From Fontivivens sp964399735 (GTDB taxonomy: Bacteria > Zhuqueibacterota > Zhuqueibacteria > Residuimicrobiales > Krinioviventaceae), in assembly GCA_964399735.1 (NCBI GenBank), contig CAYNSO010000012.1:1-57707 (forward strand): a stretch of DNA of 57,707 nt. Direction: 5' to 3'. Below the pieces are notes generated by a model. It saw nothing but the letters and a program-made list of their open reading frames with translations, had not been told where the DNA came from and made no database searches. The position numbers and the translations under genes are program-made. Every line of letters starts with the position of its first letter. Position 1 is the first letter of the stretch. Below are positions 28,781-39,800 of the stretch, in pieces.

Positions 28781-31700
28781 ATGATGAAAAATCGTTTGGC
28801 TGTTTTATCATTAATAATGTTTGTTATTGCCATTGCAGCGCCGGTTATAGGGGCCAACGCTGCAAAAACCGGCGTTAAAACTATTCCTACCCCGGTAATT
28901 GAAACAAGCAATGACGATGCGCTTTTTCTCGATGGGCAGATAATTGTCAAGTTCAGGAATAGCGCGCAAGTAGCCGAGCTTCGTCAAAAAGAAAACACAA
29001 CCGGAATTCCCTCGATTGATAACAAGATCGTGCAGTGGCGGGTTTCCGGCATTCGTCAGGTTTTTCCTGAACATACCTTCCGGATGAATCCGGGTAGCAG
29101 CGAATTGGCGCGTATCTTCAAGCTGCATTTTCCGGCGAATCAGGATGTGATGGCAATCGTTAATGATTTTGCCGGCGACCCGGCTGTGGAATATGCAGAA
29201 CCGGTTTACATTGACAAAACTGACGATACAGTGCCGAATGATGCTTTGTTTAATAAACAAACACACTGGAATATCATGAAAGCTGTGCAAGCCTGGGATA
29301 TAACCAAGGGCAGCCCGGATGTTGTTATCTCTATCATTGATACCGGTGTTGATTGGGATCATGATGACCTTGCGGAAAACGTAAATAAGAACCTGGGCGA
29401 GGATTTGGACGGAGACGGCCAGATTACTGCTGCTGATGTTAATAATATTGATGATGACGGTAATGGTTATATCGATGATTTTTATGGGTGGGATTTTGTT
29501 GATGTTCCTTCTGGCAGTGACGATACCAGCCCGGCAATTGGCGAAGATGGTAGTACACCGGATAACGATCCTGCTGATTTTAACGGCCATGGCACACATT
29601 GCTCCGGTTTGGCTGCGGCTGTTACCGATAATGGTATTGGTGTTGCCGGCATGGGCTGGGATTGTTCCATTTTACCGGTTCGCTGTGGTTACCAGGGTAG
29701 AGATGGAAACGGTTATGTTATCAATGGTTATGAAGGTATTGTGTATGCTGCGGATAACGGCGCTGATATTATCAGTATGAGTTGGGGTGGCAGCCGGTAT
29801 AGCAGTTATGCTCAGGATATTGTCAATTATGCCTGGACTAATGGCGCGGTATTGGTTTCAGCATCAGGAAATTCCGATCCCGGCGCTTATGGACCTCATT
29901 ATCCCGGTTCTTATGATAATGTACTTTGCGTTGGCGCGACAATTCATGATATTGACAGAAAAGCTTCTTTTTCCAATTATCATACCAGCGTTGACGTTTG
30001 TGCACCGGGAACACAAATATATAGCACCATGCCGAATAATGTGTATGGCTATATGAGCGGCACTTCCATGTCCACGCCAATCGTTGCGGGTCTGGCCGGC
30101 TTGATCAAGTCGATGCACCCCGACTGGAGCAACGAGCGAATTGTTACCCAGATCATTGAAACAGCCGATAATATTGATGAAAGAAATCCAGACTATGCCG
30201 GCTGGTTAGGCGCCGGCCGAATTAATGCCCACCGCGCTCTGACGGAAAATCCGGTTCAGTTTGCAGGCTATGAAATTATGGATAACATCACCGGCAACGG
30301 CAACGGAGTTGTTGACAATGGTGAAACTGTGCAATTGATCATTTTATTGAACAGCATTGCCCAAGACATGACTGATGTTACTGTGACCGCCAGTTCAGCG
30401 GATGCAAATATTTCCTTTATCAACAATAGTGCAGTTTTTCCTTTACTGTTACAAGGGCAGGAAGCAGATAACAGCGCTTCGCCAATTGTTTTAACGGTTG
30501 ACGAAAGCGCCCCGATTGGTTATGAAGCTTTGATAAAACTAGTCATTGCCGATAATGAGGGTTATGAAAATATCCGCTTTTTTAAAATGCTGGTACAGCC
30601 TTTATATATGAATCATAGCGCCAATAATGTTGATTTTACAATTACCAGTTTTGGTATTTATGGATATAATGACTATGCTGATTCAGATGGAAATATCGGC
30701 ACAGGTTTTCGGTACCCCAAAGAAAATTACAGCGCCCTGTTTCTCGGTTCATTATGGGTTGGTTCCGGGCCGAACCAGGTTTCCGACTGCTCTTATGGTA
30801 ACATTACCTATGATAATTACGACTGGGTTACCAGTGAAGGCGGCAATATTAATATTGGTGGAACAGATATTTCCGATCAGGATGGTAAAGCCGTGTTCAA
30901 TGATTCGCGTGCAGAACAACCGTTGGGTGTAGAAGTTACACAAAACAGCTATGCCTGGGCCAACGCACCGGATGATGATTATGTGGTTATGGAATATCAA
31001 ATAAAAAATACGACCAGGAATACCTTGAGTAATATTTATGTCGGTTTGTATATGGACTGGGATGTATCTGGCAGCGATGAAAATGCTGATTATGCCGGAT
31101 GGGACGCTAACCGCAACCTGGGGTATATGAGTTCAGCAGGAGAATCATTTTATGGTATATCCATGTTGTACCCTGCCCCGACGTCTTACCGGACGCTGGA
31201 TCATCACGTGTATGTATATGATAATGCCCTTACCGAAGAACGAAAATATAACTTTATGAGCGAGGGCTTTCAGGTAACCACTAGTGATAGAAATGACGAC
31301 TGGTCTCATGTGCTCTCCACCGGGCCGTTGACCATTCCGCCGGGCGGCAGTGAAACAGTAACTTTTGCAGTGCTGGGTGGTGATAATCTGGGCGACCTGC
31401 GGGCAAATACGCAGGCAGCCGGCGCCAAATATTTCACTTTGGCCCCTGCCGGAATCAGAATTTTACATACTCCGCTTAATGACACTGAAAATACCACCAC
31501 TCCTTATCAGATTGTTGCCGATGTTATTGCGGAAAGTGCACCGGTAAACCCGGATTCCGTTATGCTGTTTTGGCAAATTGGCGATGAAGAACAACTGTAT
31601 TCAGCGAAAATGACCCCGTTTGTTGGTGATTTGTTCCAGGCTGAAATACCGGCGCAATCTGAAACGACAATTCATTATTATTTTATGGCTTATGATCAGA

Positions 31701-32863
31701 ACAACCGGCTGGCTAAATTACCCTTTGAAGCCCCTTTTGCTACTTATACTTTTTATGCCGGGGTTGATATAGTTAACCCGGAGATCTCTGATGTAACACA
31801 GCTGATTGATACTTTTAATACATCAGGGCCTTTTACAGTTACTGCCACGGTTACCGACAATCTGGTTGTTGATGATACTAGAGTAACTCTGGAATACTCT
31901 ATCAACAACGGGGAAACTGTTTCAATAGCAATGACTCGCGAAATTGGAACGGACATTTTTAGCGGAATAATCAGTACAAGCGAACCTCTTCATAGTGGTG
32001 ACCGGGTAAAATATGCTGTAAAAGCTTTCGACCTGGCGGCGAGTCCAAATTCATCCACTTCAGATAATTACGATTTTAAAATTGTCTCCTCTCTGCTGGT
32101 CGATGATTTTGAAGGTTCTTTTTCAAAATGGAATTTGGGCGCCGGTTGGGGACCCAATTTTTATGCTTATAGCGGTGATAACTCGATGACTGACAGTCCG
32201 GATGGCTATTATGACCCCAACAGTGAAAACATTTTAACCCTGCTGGACTCGTACGATTTATCGGGTAAAAGCAATGCCGCAGTGTCGTTTTATTGTATTC
32301 ATTCGCTCAGTAACGGTGATTCTGTGTTTTTTGAATCAAGCAACGATGGTTTGAACTGGAACCGTCAGCAGGCTTTTAGCGGCGAATCCGGGTATGACTG
32401 GACACGGCAAATAGTTGCATTAAACAATGCCACCGGCCCCAATTGCGAGCAGATAACTTTCCGTTTTCGGCTGATTAGTAACGATGATAATAATGTAGGG
32501 GACGGTATTTATGTTGACGATGTGTATATTTTTGCAGATACAGTATTGACCGGTATTGAAAAGGGAGCCGACAGCGCATTGCCCAAAGAATACAGCCTGG
32601 CGCAGAATTACCCGAATCCGTTCAACCCGACTACAACGATACATTATGAATTGCCCAAGGACGACCATGTGACGATAGAGATATACAACATTCTCGGAAC
32701 ACGGGTTCTCACACTGGTCGATAATGCGTACAAAGCCGGCCGCTATGATGTTGTTTGGAACGGTCGTAATTATAGCGGCGCCCACGTACCCAGCGGCGTT
32801 TATTTCTATAAACTGAAAACCAGGTCTTTTACCAACGTGAAAAAGATGATCCTGATTAAATGA
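28781..32863 (+). CDS. S8 subtilisin-like secreted protease with fervidolysin-type prodomain and T9SS sorting domain
   Basis: This is a 1360-residue exported serine protease. CAGGAG 7 bases before ATG 28781 supports the start. A signal peptide is followed by an inhibitor-like prodomain (about 45-145; GQIIVKFRNSAQ...AVEYAEPVYIDK). The catalytic domain contains Asp187 (IDTGVDWDHDD), His270 (GHGTHCSG) and Ser429 (GTSMSTPIVAG), all intact. An Asp-rich calcium-type insert (EDLDGDGQITAADVNN, DDDGNGYIDDF) sits between the Asp and His motifs. Residues about 615-770 carry a domain shared with the 3248 protein. A jelly-roll-like module comes before the T9SS type A domain (about 1270-1360, NYPNPFNPTTTIHYELP). 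The stop overlaps the next start (ATGA), so it is translationally coupled to the C25 protease. Confidence 0.93.
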   Translation: MMKNRLAVLSLIMFVIAIAAPVIGANAAKTGVKTIPTPVIETSNDDALFLDGQIIVKFRNSAQVAELRQKENTTGIPSIDNKIVQWRVSGIRQVFPEHTFRMNPGSSELARIFKLHFPANQDVMAIVNDFAGDPAVEYAEPVYIDKTDDTVPNDALFNKQTHWNIMKAVQAWDITKGSPDVVISIIDTGVDWDHDDLAENVNKNLGEDLDGDGQITAADVNNIDDDGNGYIDDFYGWDFVDVPSGSDDTSPAIGEDGSTPDNDPADFNGHGTHCSGLAAAVTDNGIGVAGMGWDCSILPVRCGYQGRDGNGYVINGYEGIVYAADNGADIISMSWGGSRYSSYAQDIVNYAWTNGAVLVSASGNSDPGAYGPHYPGSYDNVLCVGATIHDIDRKASFSNYHTSVDVCAPGTQIYSTMPNNVYGYMSGTSMSTPIVAGLAGLIKSMHPDWSNERIVTQIIETADNIDERNPDYAGWLGAGRINAHRALTENPVQFAGYEIMDNITGNGNGVVDNGETVQLIILLNSIAQDMTDVTVTASSADANISFINNSAVFPLLLQGQEADNSASPIVLTVDESAPIGYEALIKLVIADNEGYENIRFFKMLVQPLYMNHSANNVDFTITSFGIYGYNDYADSDGNIGTGFRYPKENYSALFLGSLWVGSGPNQVSDCSYGNITYDNYDWVTSEGGNINIGGTDISDQDGKAVFNDSRAEQPLGVEVTQNSYAWANAPDDDYVVMEYQIKNTTRNTLSNIYVGLYMDWDVSGSDENADYAGWDANRNLGYMSSAGESFYGISMLYPAPTSYRTLDHHVYVYDNALTEERKYNFMSEGFQVTTSDRNDDWSHVLSTGPLTIPPGGSETVTFAVLGGDNLGDLRANTQAAGAKYFTLAPAGIRILHTPLNDTENTTTPYQIVADVIAESAPVNPDSVMLFWQIGDEEQLYSAKMTPFVGDLFQAEIPAQSETTIHYYFMAYDQNNRLAKLPFEAPFATYTFYAGVDIVNPEISDVTQLIDTFNTSGPFTVTATVTDNLVVDDTRVTLEYSINNGETVSIAMTREIGTDIFSGIISTSEPLHSGDRVKYAVKAFDLAASPNSSTSDNYDFKIVSSLLVDDFEGSFSKWNLGAGWGPNFYAYSGDNSMTDSPDGYYDPNSENILTLLDSYDLSGKSNAAVSFYCIHSLSNGDSVFFESSNDGLNWNRQQAFSGESGYDWTRQIVALNNATGPNCEQITFRFRLISNDDNNVGDGIYVDDVYIFADTVLTGIEKGADSALPKEYSLAQNYPNPFNPTTTIHYELPKDDHVTIEIYNILGTRVLTLVDNAYKAGRYDVVWNGRNYSGAHVPSGVYFYKLKTRSFTNVKKMILIK

Positions 32864-35800
32864 GGATTAAAAATAGCTACATTTTATATTATTTTTTGCT
32901 GATTTTATGGATACCCGGCGATGCTCTGTGCAGCCGGGTTTCCCATTTAAATGCGCATGGGGAACAGCAAACGACCTGTAAGGTAAAATCCGGGGCAAGC
33001 GATCGGTTTGTCATTGAAGTAACCTTTCCCGGTTTTACGTTGCAGCAAGATTCGTTAGTACCTGCTTTTCATACAATCCATATACCCGGTTGCGATTTAT
33101 CGGCGCTACCGAACGAACCGCAATTGCCGGTATGGACCCGTTTGCTGGCCGCGCCGCAGGATCGTGAATTTGTCATTGAGCATATTACCATAACGGAGCG
33201 CCTCTATACAACGGCGGAATCCGGCTTGACCGGGCCAATAAAACCTGCGCCTGCTTCCATCCGGGTTGGCGGCTCTTTGCCTGTAGCTGCCGTGGAGATG
33301 AGCGATGTTTATACCATTAACCGGTTTTATCCGCAGGAGCCGGTAAAGATCCACCCCGGCGGAATAATGCGCGATCGCCGGGTGGCGAGGCTGCAAATTA
33401 TGCCGGCGCTATACAATCCGCAGAGCGGCGAAATTCGCATGATCACCCGGTTGGAATGTACCATAAAGATGATAGATTCTGTTCCGATCCGGCGAAAAGC
33501 CGGGCCTTTATCGCATTTCGACCGGGTTACGAAAGAGAATGCGCTTTTTTTACAGCCCCAGGCTGATGGCGTTTATGAAATTCCCGAGCCGCCGGGTTAT
33601 TTAATTATAACGCCCGATGCCTTTATTGCCTGTGCTGAACAACTGGCTGAATGGAAAGCCCAAAAGGGCTATAACGTACACATTGCGCCGTTGAGCGTTA
33701 CCGGCAGCCATGCGCAGGATATTAAAGATTACATAAGCCAGGCCTGCCAAAGCTGGCCGGTTCCTCCCGATTATGTGTTGCTGGCCGGGGATATTACTCA
33801 CATTCCGGCGTTTGCCGGGCAGTTTTCATTGAATCCCCATGTTCCCCATTATACCGATTTGTATTATGCTACTCTGGATGGCCCCGGTGATATTTTTCCG
33901 GATCTGTTTATCGGGCGGCTGCCGGCGGCAGATACCACGCAATTGCGGATCATGATCGACAAGATTATTGCTTATGAGCAATTAACCGCACCGGATCGCT
34001 CCTGGCTTGAACACGCCACTTTTATTGCCACAAAAGATGTTAATTTCCATGAGTTTGTGGAAAAAGGGCATCGTAATACAATTGCACACTATTTTACACC
34101 GCACCTTGTACAAACCGATTCGATATGGACATATTACAATAACAACCGCCAGCAGTTGAACGATGCGATTGACCGGGGCGCCTCCATGGTCGTCTATTCC
34201 GGGCATGGTTCCGAGATGACCTGGGATGATCTGGATGATTACAGTCTTGTTGATCTTTATTACCTGCAAAACCGCGGGCGCTATCCTGTAACTTTGAGTT
34301 TCGGCTGTAACGCCGGGGCTTTTGCTTACAAAACCGAACATGTTTCAGAGTGCCTGGGCGAAAGTTTTTTAAGCTATGAACAACGCGGCGCGGTGTTGTT
34401 TTGGGGCGCAGCGGCTCTGGCTTTCTGGCACCAGGATTATTACCTGCAGCAGCAGTTTTTTTACGCCGCTTTTAATAAAGGGTACGAGAGTATCGGGCAA
34501 ATGACGGTGGATGCCTTGTTGCAACTGTATAGCCGCGGCTATCCATACTCTGATTTTTATCAGGAAATATATAATGTTCTTGGCGATCCTGCGCTGCCGT
34601 TATGGCGCGGCGCACCGGAAATGTTATGGGTTACGCATCCTCAAACCCTGGCGGCAGGTGCGGAACAACTGGAAATTACAGTTACGGATTTGCACGGCCC
34701 GGTGGACGGCGCATTAGCTGCCGTGTCACAGAACGGCCGGCTGCTTGGGGCGGCGGTTACCCAAAAAGGCAATGCCGTAATTGCTTTACCTTCGCCGCTT
34801 TCCCGGACTTTGATGCTAACAGTAAGTAAAGCGCAGCATACCCTTTACCAAACCTGGTTCGATGTGCCGGCTGCACCGCAGGTAATTTTTACACCAGATA
34901 CTTTATTGGCGAATACCGAACAAGGTTTACATGTCCAGGTGGACGATCCGTCCGGCGCGCCGTTGGTGAATTACAAGCTCAGTATTGCAGGAATCGGCCT
35001 GTCTTTAGTACAGGCGACAACCAATGTTACAGGAACGGCCGATATGGTCATAAATTGTCCTTACGGACAACTATTGGATGTTAACGGTATAAAGCCAGCC
35101 GACCCGGTTTCAGATTATGCGGGGCATATACCGGTCAAAAGTGAGCTAAAGTTTGCGGATACGGTGGTTCAAGCTGCTACGCCATTCATCAAACTGGATT
35201 CAACGCTGGCGCCCGGCATTCCGGGAGAGATAACTGTAACATCGCAACCAATGCCTGAAAAAATATTTGTGCGCGGCTGCGGTATTGATACTGTTTATAC
35301 AACCGCTAATTTTTCACTCGTTCCGCAAACGTATGGAAAATTTATGGTTTACCTGGGAGCAGCGGGATACGAACTCTATCAACGAGAAATCAACGTTTGT
35401 GATGCCCGTGCTGAAATAACGGGTACTGTGCAGCGTCAGGAGGACAGCCTGGTTTTGGCGCAGGCGTATATCAGGTTAAAGCATCTTTTATCGGGAGACG
35501 TGCAGCAAACGATTAGCGATAACTATGGCGTATTCACCTTTACGGAGGTGACAGCCGGATTTTATTCATTGTACGTTTATAAAAAAGGATTTACCGTATA
35601 TACAGACAGCTTGTGGATCGCTGCCGGTCGGAATGGCCTGCCTGTAAATTTGCCCTCAAGCCAGCCTTGCCGGGTTTCCGGCATTGTTACCCTGGGCGGC
35701 GCAAATGATTCAAGAGGCACGATTGTACGGGTGAAAGGGCAGGGACTGGCCGATACGACGCTGGTAACGGGCGAATATACCCTGCAAGGGGCGCTCCCGG

Positions 35801-36774
35801 ATACGTTGACGATAATAGCGCAGCATGACGGGTTTAGTTCTGCAAGCCGTCAAGTCATCGCCGCTGCGGGCGCCAGTATCGAGAATATTGATTTTACCTT
35901 GCAACCCGGCATCAGTTTGTTTAATGAAACATTTGATCAAGATGATGGTGAATTTAACGCCGCCGGTTTATGGCAATGGGGGGCGCCGCAACCGGGTTTA
36001 CACTATCACGGGCCGGACAAGGCGTATTCCGGCAGCCATGTGTGGGGAACGGTTCTGGACGGCGATTACGAACCGTTTGCCGATTACAGGCTGGACAGCC
36101 CGGATATTAGCCTGGTTGGTTACGTAAAACCGATATTGCAGTTTTACCATTATTATTATATGGATTATTTAAATACCGGCTATGACGGCGGCAATGTTAA
36201 AATTTCCGATGACGGCGGCTTAACCTGGGCGATTATAACCCCGTATTGCGGCTATCCCAGCAATTCTCTGGATGCCGGCAATGCAGCGCTGGCCGGGCAG
36301 CCGGCATTCAGCGGTTATAATGGCGTTTGGCAGCAGGTGCAATTTGATTTGCGTCCCTGGGTCGACCGGCATATACGGCTGCGGTTCCATTTTGGCAGCA
36401 CCGGCCAGGCCGAGGACGTCGGTTGGTATATTGATAATGTTGCCATCTATGACAGCACAACTGTGGATATACATGAAAACAAAACGGTTCTTCCGGCCCG
36501 TTATGTGTTACAGCAGAATTATCCAAACCCGTTCAATGCGGAAACGGTCATCGGTTACGAGTTACCGGAGAACAGTTATGTTAAAGTAGCGGTTTATAAT
36601 ACGCTGGGACAAAAAGTAAAAACGCTGGTTTCGGAGCAGCAGCAGCCCGGCAGATACCGAACACACTGGCAAGGTACAAACGAAAGCGGCCACCCGGTAT
36701 GCGCCGGGATTTACCTGGTGCGGCTTGAAACTGTAAATTATTTAATGACAAAAAAAATTGTGCTGCTTCGGTAA
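32860..36774 (+). CDS. C25 gingipain-like cysteine protease with carboxypeptidase-regulatory, MAM-like and T9SS domains
   Basis: This is a 1304-residue exported protease. Its ATG overlaps the previous stop by four bases. A signal peptide (to about residue 25) precedes a C25-type propeptide (about 45-220). The catalytic domain is at about 235-590, with His449 (YSGHGSEMTW) and Cys483 (LSFGCNAGAF). The 34-residue spacing is close to that of gingipain R. A gingipain-type Ig-like segment follows (WVTHPQTLAAGAEQLEITV). Then come carboxypeptidase-regulatory-like modules (EITGTVQRQEDSLVLAQAYI; VSGIVTLGGANDSRG), a MAM/jelly-roll domain (GNVKISDDGGLTWAI...GWYIDNVAIYD) and a T9SS type A domain (from about 1218, NYPNPFNAETVIGYELP). 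C25 proteases are classical T9SS cargo, and PorU is a C25 relative. The T9SS domain and extra modules make a secreted protease likelier than the sortase itself. Confidence 0.92.
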   Translation: MRIKNSYILYYFLLILWIPGDALCSRVSHLNAHGEQQTTCKVKSGASDRFVIEVTFPGFTLQQDSLVPAFHTIHIPGCDLSALPNEPQLPVWTRLLAAPQDREFVIEHITITERLYTTAESGLTGPIKPAPASIRVGGSLPVAAVEMSDVYTINRFYPQEPVKIHPGGIMRDRRVARLQIMPALYNPQSGEIRMITRLECTIKMIDSVPIRRKAGPLSHFDRVTKENALFLQPQADGVYEIPEPPGYLIITPDAFIACAEQLAEWKAQKGYNVHIAPLSVTGSHAQDIKDYISQACQSWPVPPDYVLLAGDITHIPAFAGQFSLNPHVPHYTDLYYATLDGPGDIFPDLFIGRLPAADTTQLRIMIDKIIAYEQLTAPDRSWLEHATFIATKDVNFHEFVEKGHRNTIAHYFTPHLVQTDSIWTYYNNNRQQLNDAIDRGASMVVYSGHGSEMTWDDLDDYSLVDLYYLQNRGRYPVTLSFGCNAGAFAYKTEHVSECLGESFLSYEQRGAVLFWGAAALAFWHQDYYLQQQFFYAAFNKGYESIGQMTVDALLQLYSRGYPYSDFYQEIYNVLGDPALPLWRGAPEMLWVTHPQTLAAGAEQLEITVTDLHGPVDGALAAVSQNGRLLGAAVTQKGNAVIALPSPLSRTLMLTVSKAQHTLYQTWFDVPAAPQVIFTPDTLLANTEQGLHVQVDDPSGAPLVNYKLSIAGIGLSLVQATTNVTGTADMVINCPYGQLLDVNGIKPADPVSDYAGHIPVKSELKFADTVVQAATPFIKLDSTLAPGIPGEITVTSQPMPEKIFVRGCGIDTVYTTANFSLVPQTYGKFMVYLGAAGYELYQREINVCDARAEITGTVQRQEDSLVLAQAYIRLKHLLSGDVQQTISDNYGVFTFTEVTAGFYSLYVYKKGFTVYTDSLWIAAGRNGLPVNLPSSQPCRVSGIVTLGGANDSRGTIVRVKGQGLADTTLVTGEYTLQGALPDTLTIIAQHDGFSSASRQVIAAAGASIENIDFTLQPGISLFNETFDQDDGEFNAAGLWQWGAPQPGLHYHGPDKAYSGSHVWGTVLDGDYEPFADYRLDSPDISLVGYVKPILQFYHYYYMDYLNTGYDGGNVKISDDGGLTWAIITPYCGYPSNSLDAGNAALAGQPAFSGYNGVWQQVQFDLRPWVDRHIRLRFHFGSTGQAEDVGWYIDNVAIYDSTTVDIHENKTVLPARYVLQQNYPNPFNAETVIGYELPENSYVKVAVYNTLGQKVKTLVSEQQQPGRYRTHWQGTNESGHPVCAGIYLVRLETVNYLMTKKIVLLR

Positions 36775-36869
36775 AAAGTGGTATATCATTAAAGTATTTA
36801 TTATATTAGTAAAAAATCAGTTCTCTGCCAGACATATCGAGACCGGAAACAGACTCGGAGAAGCAAATA

Positions 36870-39800
36870 GTGAAAGTAAAAAAGAGCGATAAAACTGTTA
36901 ATAAAAGCCCGGATCGTCAACTCAACCACAAAACCCCTTTGTTTGCCAATCCCGGTGTGCATATTTTAATTTTAGGATTGTTCTTTTTATCCGGGATCAG
37001 CGGGCTTGCCTACCAAATTGTCTGGATTCGTATACTAAAATTGATTTTCGGGGTAACGGCATTCGCTGCCAGCACGGTAGTCTCTTCATATATGGCCGGT
37101 TTATCTCTGGGCAGTTATTACTTTGGCCGCCTGGTGGATCGCAGTAAAAACAAATTAAGGCTATATGCCCTGCTCGAAATCGGCATTGGCGTTTATGCTG
37201 TTTTTACGCCGCTGATCTTTAAAGGAACCGACTATTTATATACATTGATCTATGCCTGGTTTCATCCGCACTTTTATGTGTTTGCCCTGATCCGCTTTTT
37301 GCTGGCTTTTATTATTATTCTGATTCCCACCGTGTTAATGGGGGGAACCCTGCCGGCGCTTATTCGCTATTTTGTCAGCGGTCGGCAGCAAACGGGTAAA
37401 CTTGCCGGTTATCTCTATTCCTTTAATACCCTGGGTGCGGTTATCGGCGCTTTTTTCACAGGATTTTTTCTGGTCAGATTATTTGGTATAGTCAATACAA
37501 TTTATATTGCAGCAGCCATTAATGTTCTGGTTGGTCTGGCTGCGCTGGTTATCTCCCGCAGCAGAAAAGACCGTTCCGTGGATATTGCAACCGCACCGGA
37601 GCCAGTTGAAAAGAAAAAACAGCAACCTGCTGCACAACGCAAGTATCGGCTGATATTATGGGGATTTGCCTTTTCGGGGTTGGCCTCGCTGGCTTATGAA
37701 ATGTTATGGACGCGGTCGCTGCTCTATTTCCTTGGTTTAACGACCTATACTTTTACAACGATACTCACCACGTTTTTGATCGGTATTGCGGTGGGCAGCT
37801 ATATATTTTCACATATTGTGCCCAAAATCAAAGATCATCTTACCTGGTTTGCGATCATTGAAATTCTTATTGGTTTAACTGCTTTGGCCGTTCTTCCCCT
37901 GATTGCCCGTTTTTATACAATTAGCGACACGTTGCGGCAGGCATTGGGCTATCACAACTGGTGGATGAACACCGGGGTCAAGTTCCTGTTATCTTTTCTA
38001 GTTATATTACTGCCAACCCTGTTAATGGGGGCAACATTTCCCCTGGCGGTGCAATGCTATCACCGCGATATCAAGGGCCTGGGCCGGCAGGTTGGTGAAG
38101 TGTATGCTGCCAATACGCTAGGGTCTATAATCGGCTCTTTTATTGCCGGATTTATACTTTTACCGGTATTCGGCATCAGGCTCAGTATTGCCCTGATCGT
38201 TTTGGTCAATTTGGGTATCGGCGTTGTATTGGTTCTGTTTCACCCGGATTCAGCTCGGAAAAGGAGGCTGGTAACATTAACACTTGCCGGCATTACCCTG
38301 GTTATTCTGGCTTTTAATGTCAACCGCAAACCTGTTATACTGGCAAGCGTTGAATTTTCCGGTCCTTCAAAACGTTATGACCTGTTATATTATAAAGAAG
38401 GCATCGACGCTTCCATTGCCGTATTGCAGGATAAAATTACCAATGAGCGTGAATTGAATATCAACGGCGAATCGACCGCATTTACAATCTATCAGGATAT
38501 GCAAGTTCATAAACTACTGGGGCATTTACCGTTGCTTATCCATCCCGATCCCAAATCTACCCTGATTGTGGGCTTTGGCTTTGGCAGCACATCGTGGGCA
38601 GCCACGCTCTACCCGGACATGGAAACCGATTGCGTGGAACTGGTTAAAGATGAAATCGAGACCGCCCCGTTTTTTGAAAAGCAAAACCACAATGTGTTGC
38701 AAAATCCGCGTTTTAATCTTATCATTGGCGACGGACGGGAGTATATCAAAGGCACAAATAAGCGATATGATATGATCTCATTTAACGCTATCCATCCCAA
38801 GATCAGCCCCAATTTGTACACCCTGGATTTTTACCAGATATGCAAACAAGCGCTTTCGGAAGATGGTATTATCATTGCCTGGCTGCCGCCCAATGCTATT
38901 ACCGAACGGGAATACCAGTCCCTTATCAAGACTTTTCAAACAGTGTTTCCGCACAGTTCGCTATGGTACGTAAATCCTTCGCACATGTTGTTAATGGCTG
39001 CGCCGCAGCCGTTTCGGGTGGATTTCGGGTTATTGCGGGAACGGATAAACCGGGAAGCGGTGAAAAATGATCTTGCAGAAGTAAACCTGGATGATCCCTA
39101 TGAATTATTAAGCTGTTTTATTATGGCGGAAGAAGATCTGTGGCGTTATAGCGTTTCGGCGCCGGTCAATTCAGACGATTTGCCCTATATAGAATTTTCG
39201 CGGGAATTAAGTGTATCTGTCAATACAGAGGTTATGACCAGTTTGGGCAACCTGAAAAAGTCTGTATGGCCCTATTTGTATAATGTGGCCGATAGTATGC
39301 TGGCGCAAAAAGAACTGGAGCGTATGGATGCAACCAAATCGCTGGTCGCCAGCGGTCAGGTGATGGCCTGGATGGGCCGCTATACCGAAGCGCGCAGTTA
39401 TTATAATAAAGCCCTGGAAAAGAGTCCGGGTAACCGCAATGTTTTGTACCTGGACGGCTTGAATGATCGCCGCAAAAAGGAGATCCAGGCGTTGTTGAAA
39501 CTGAATCCCCGCAATGCCAAAGCATATCAGGCGCAGGGAGAAATATATTTGGAAGAAAATCAGCTTGACAAAGCGTTTTATATGTTTGCAAGGGCAGTGC
39601 AAATTGAACCCGGATACGCCCGGCCGCATCATCATAAAGGAGTATGCTTTTATTTTCAAAACCGCCCGGATCTGGCTTTGCCGGAGTTACAGACCGCTAT
39701 AAAACTCGATCCCGAATATGGAGCGGCATATTTTTACAGTGGTCTGTGTTACTGGAAAATGGGCAACCTCGATGCGGCATTCAATCATTTTCTGGTTTCT

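Noticed and set aside
28811..29599. Long minus-strand open frame (262 codons) opposite the S8 protease
   Set aside because: It lies wholly inside a confident protease gene on the other strand, has no recognisable domain, and its composition mirrors the antisense of the Asp-rich protease.
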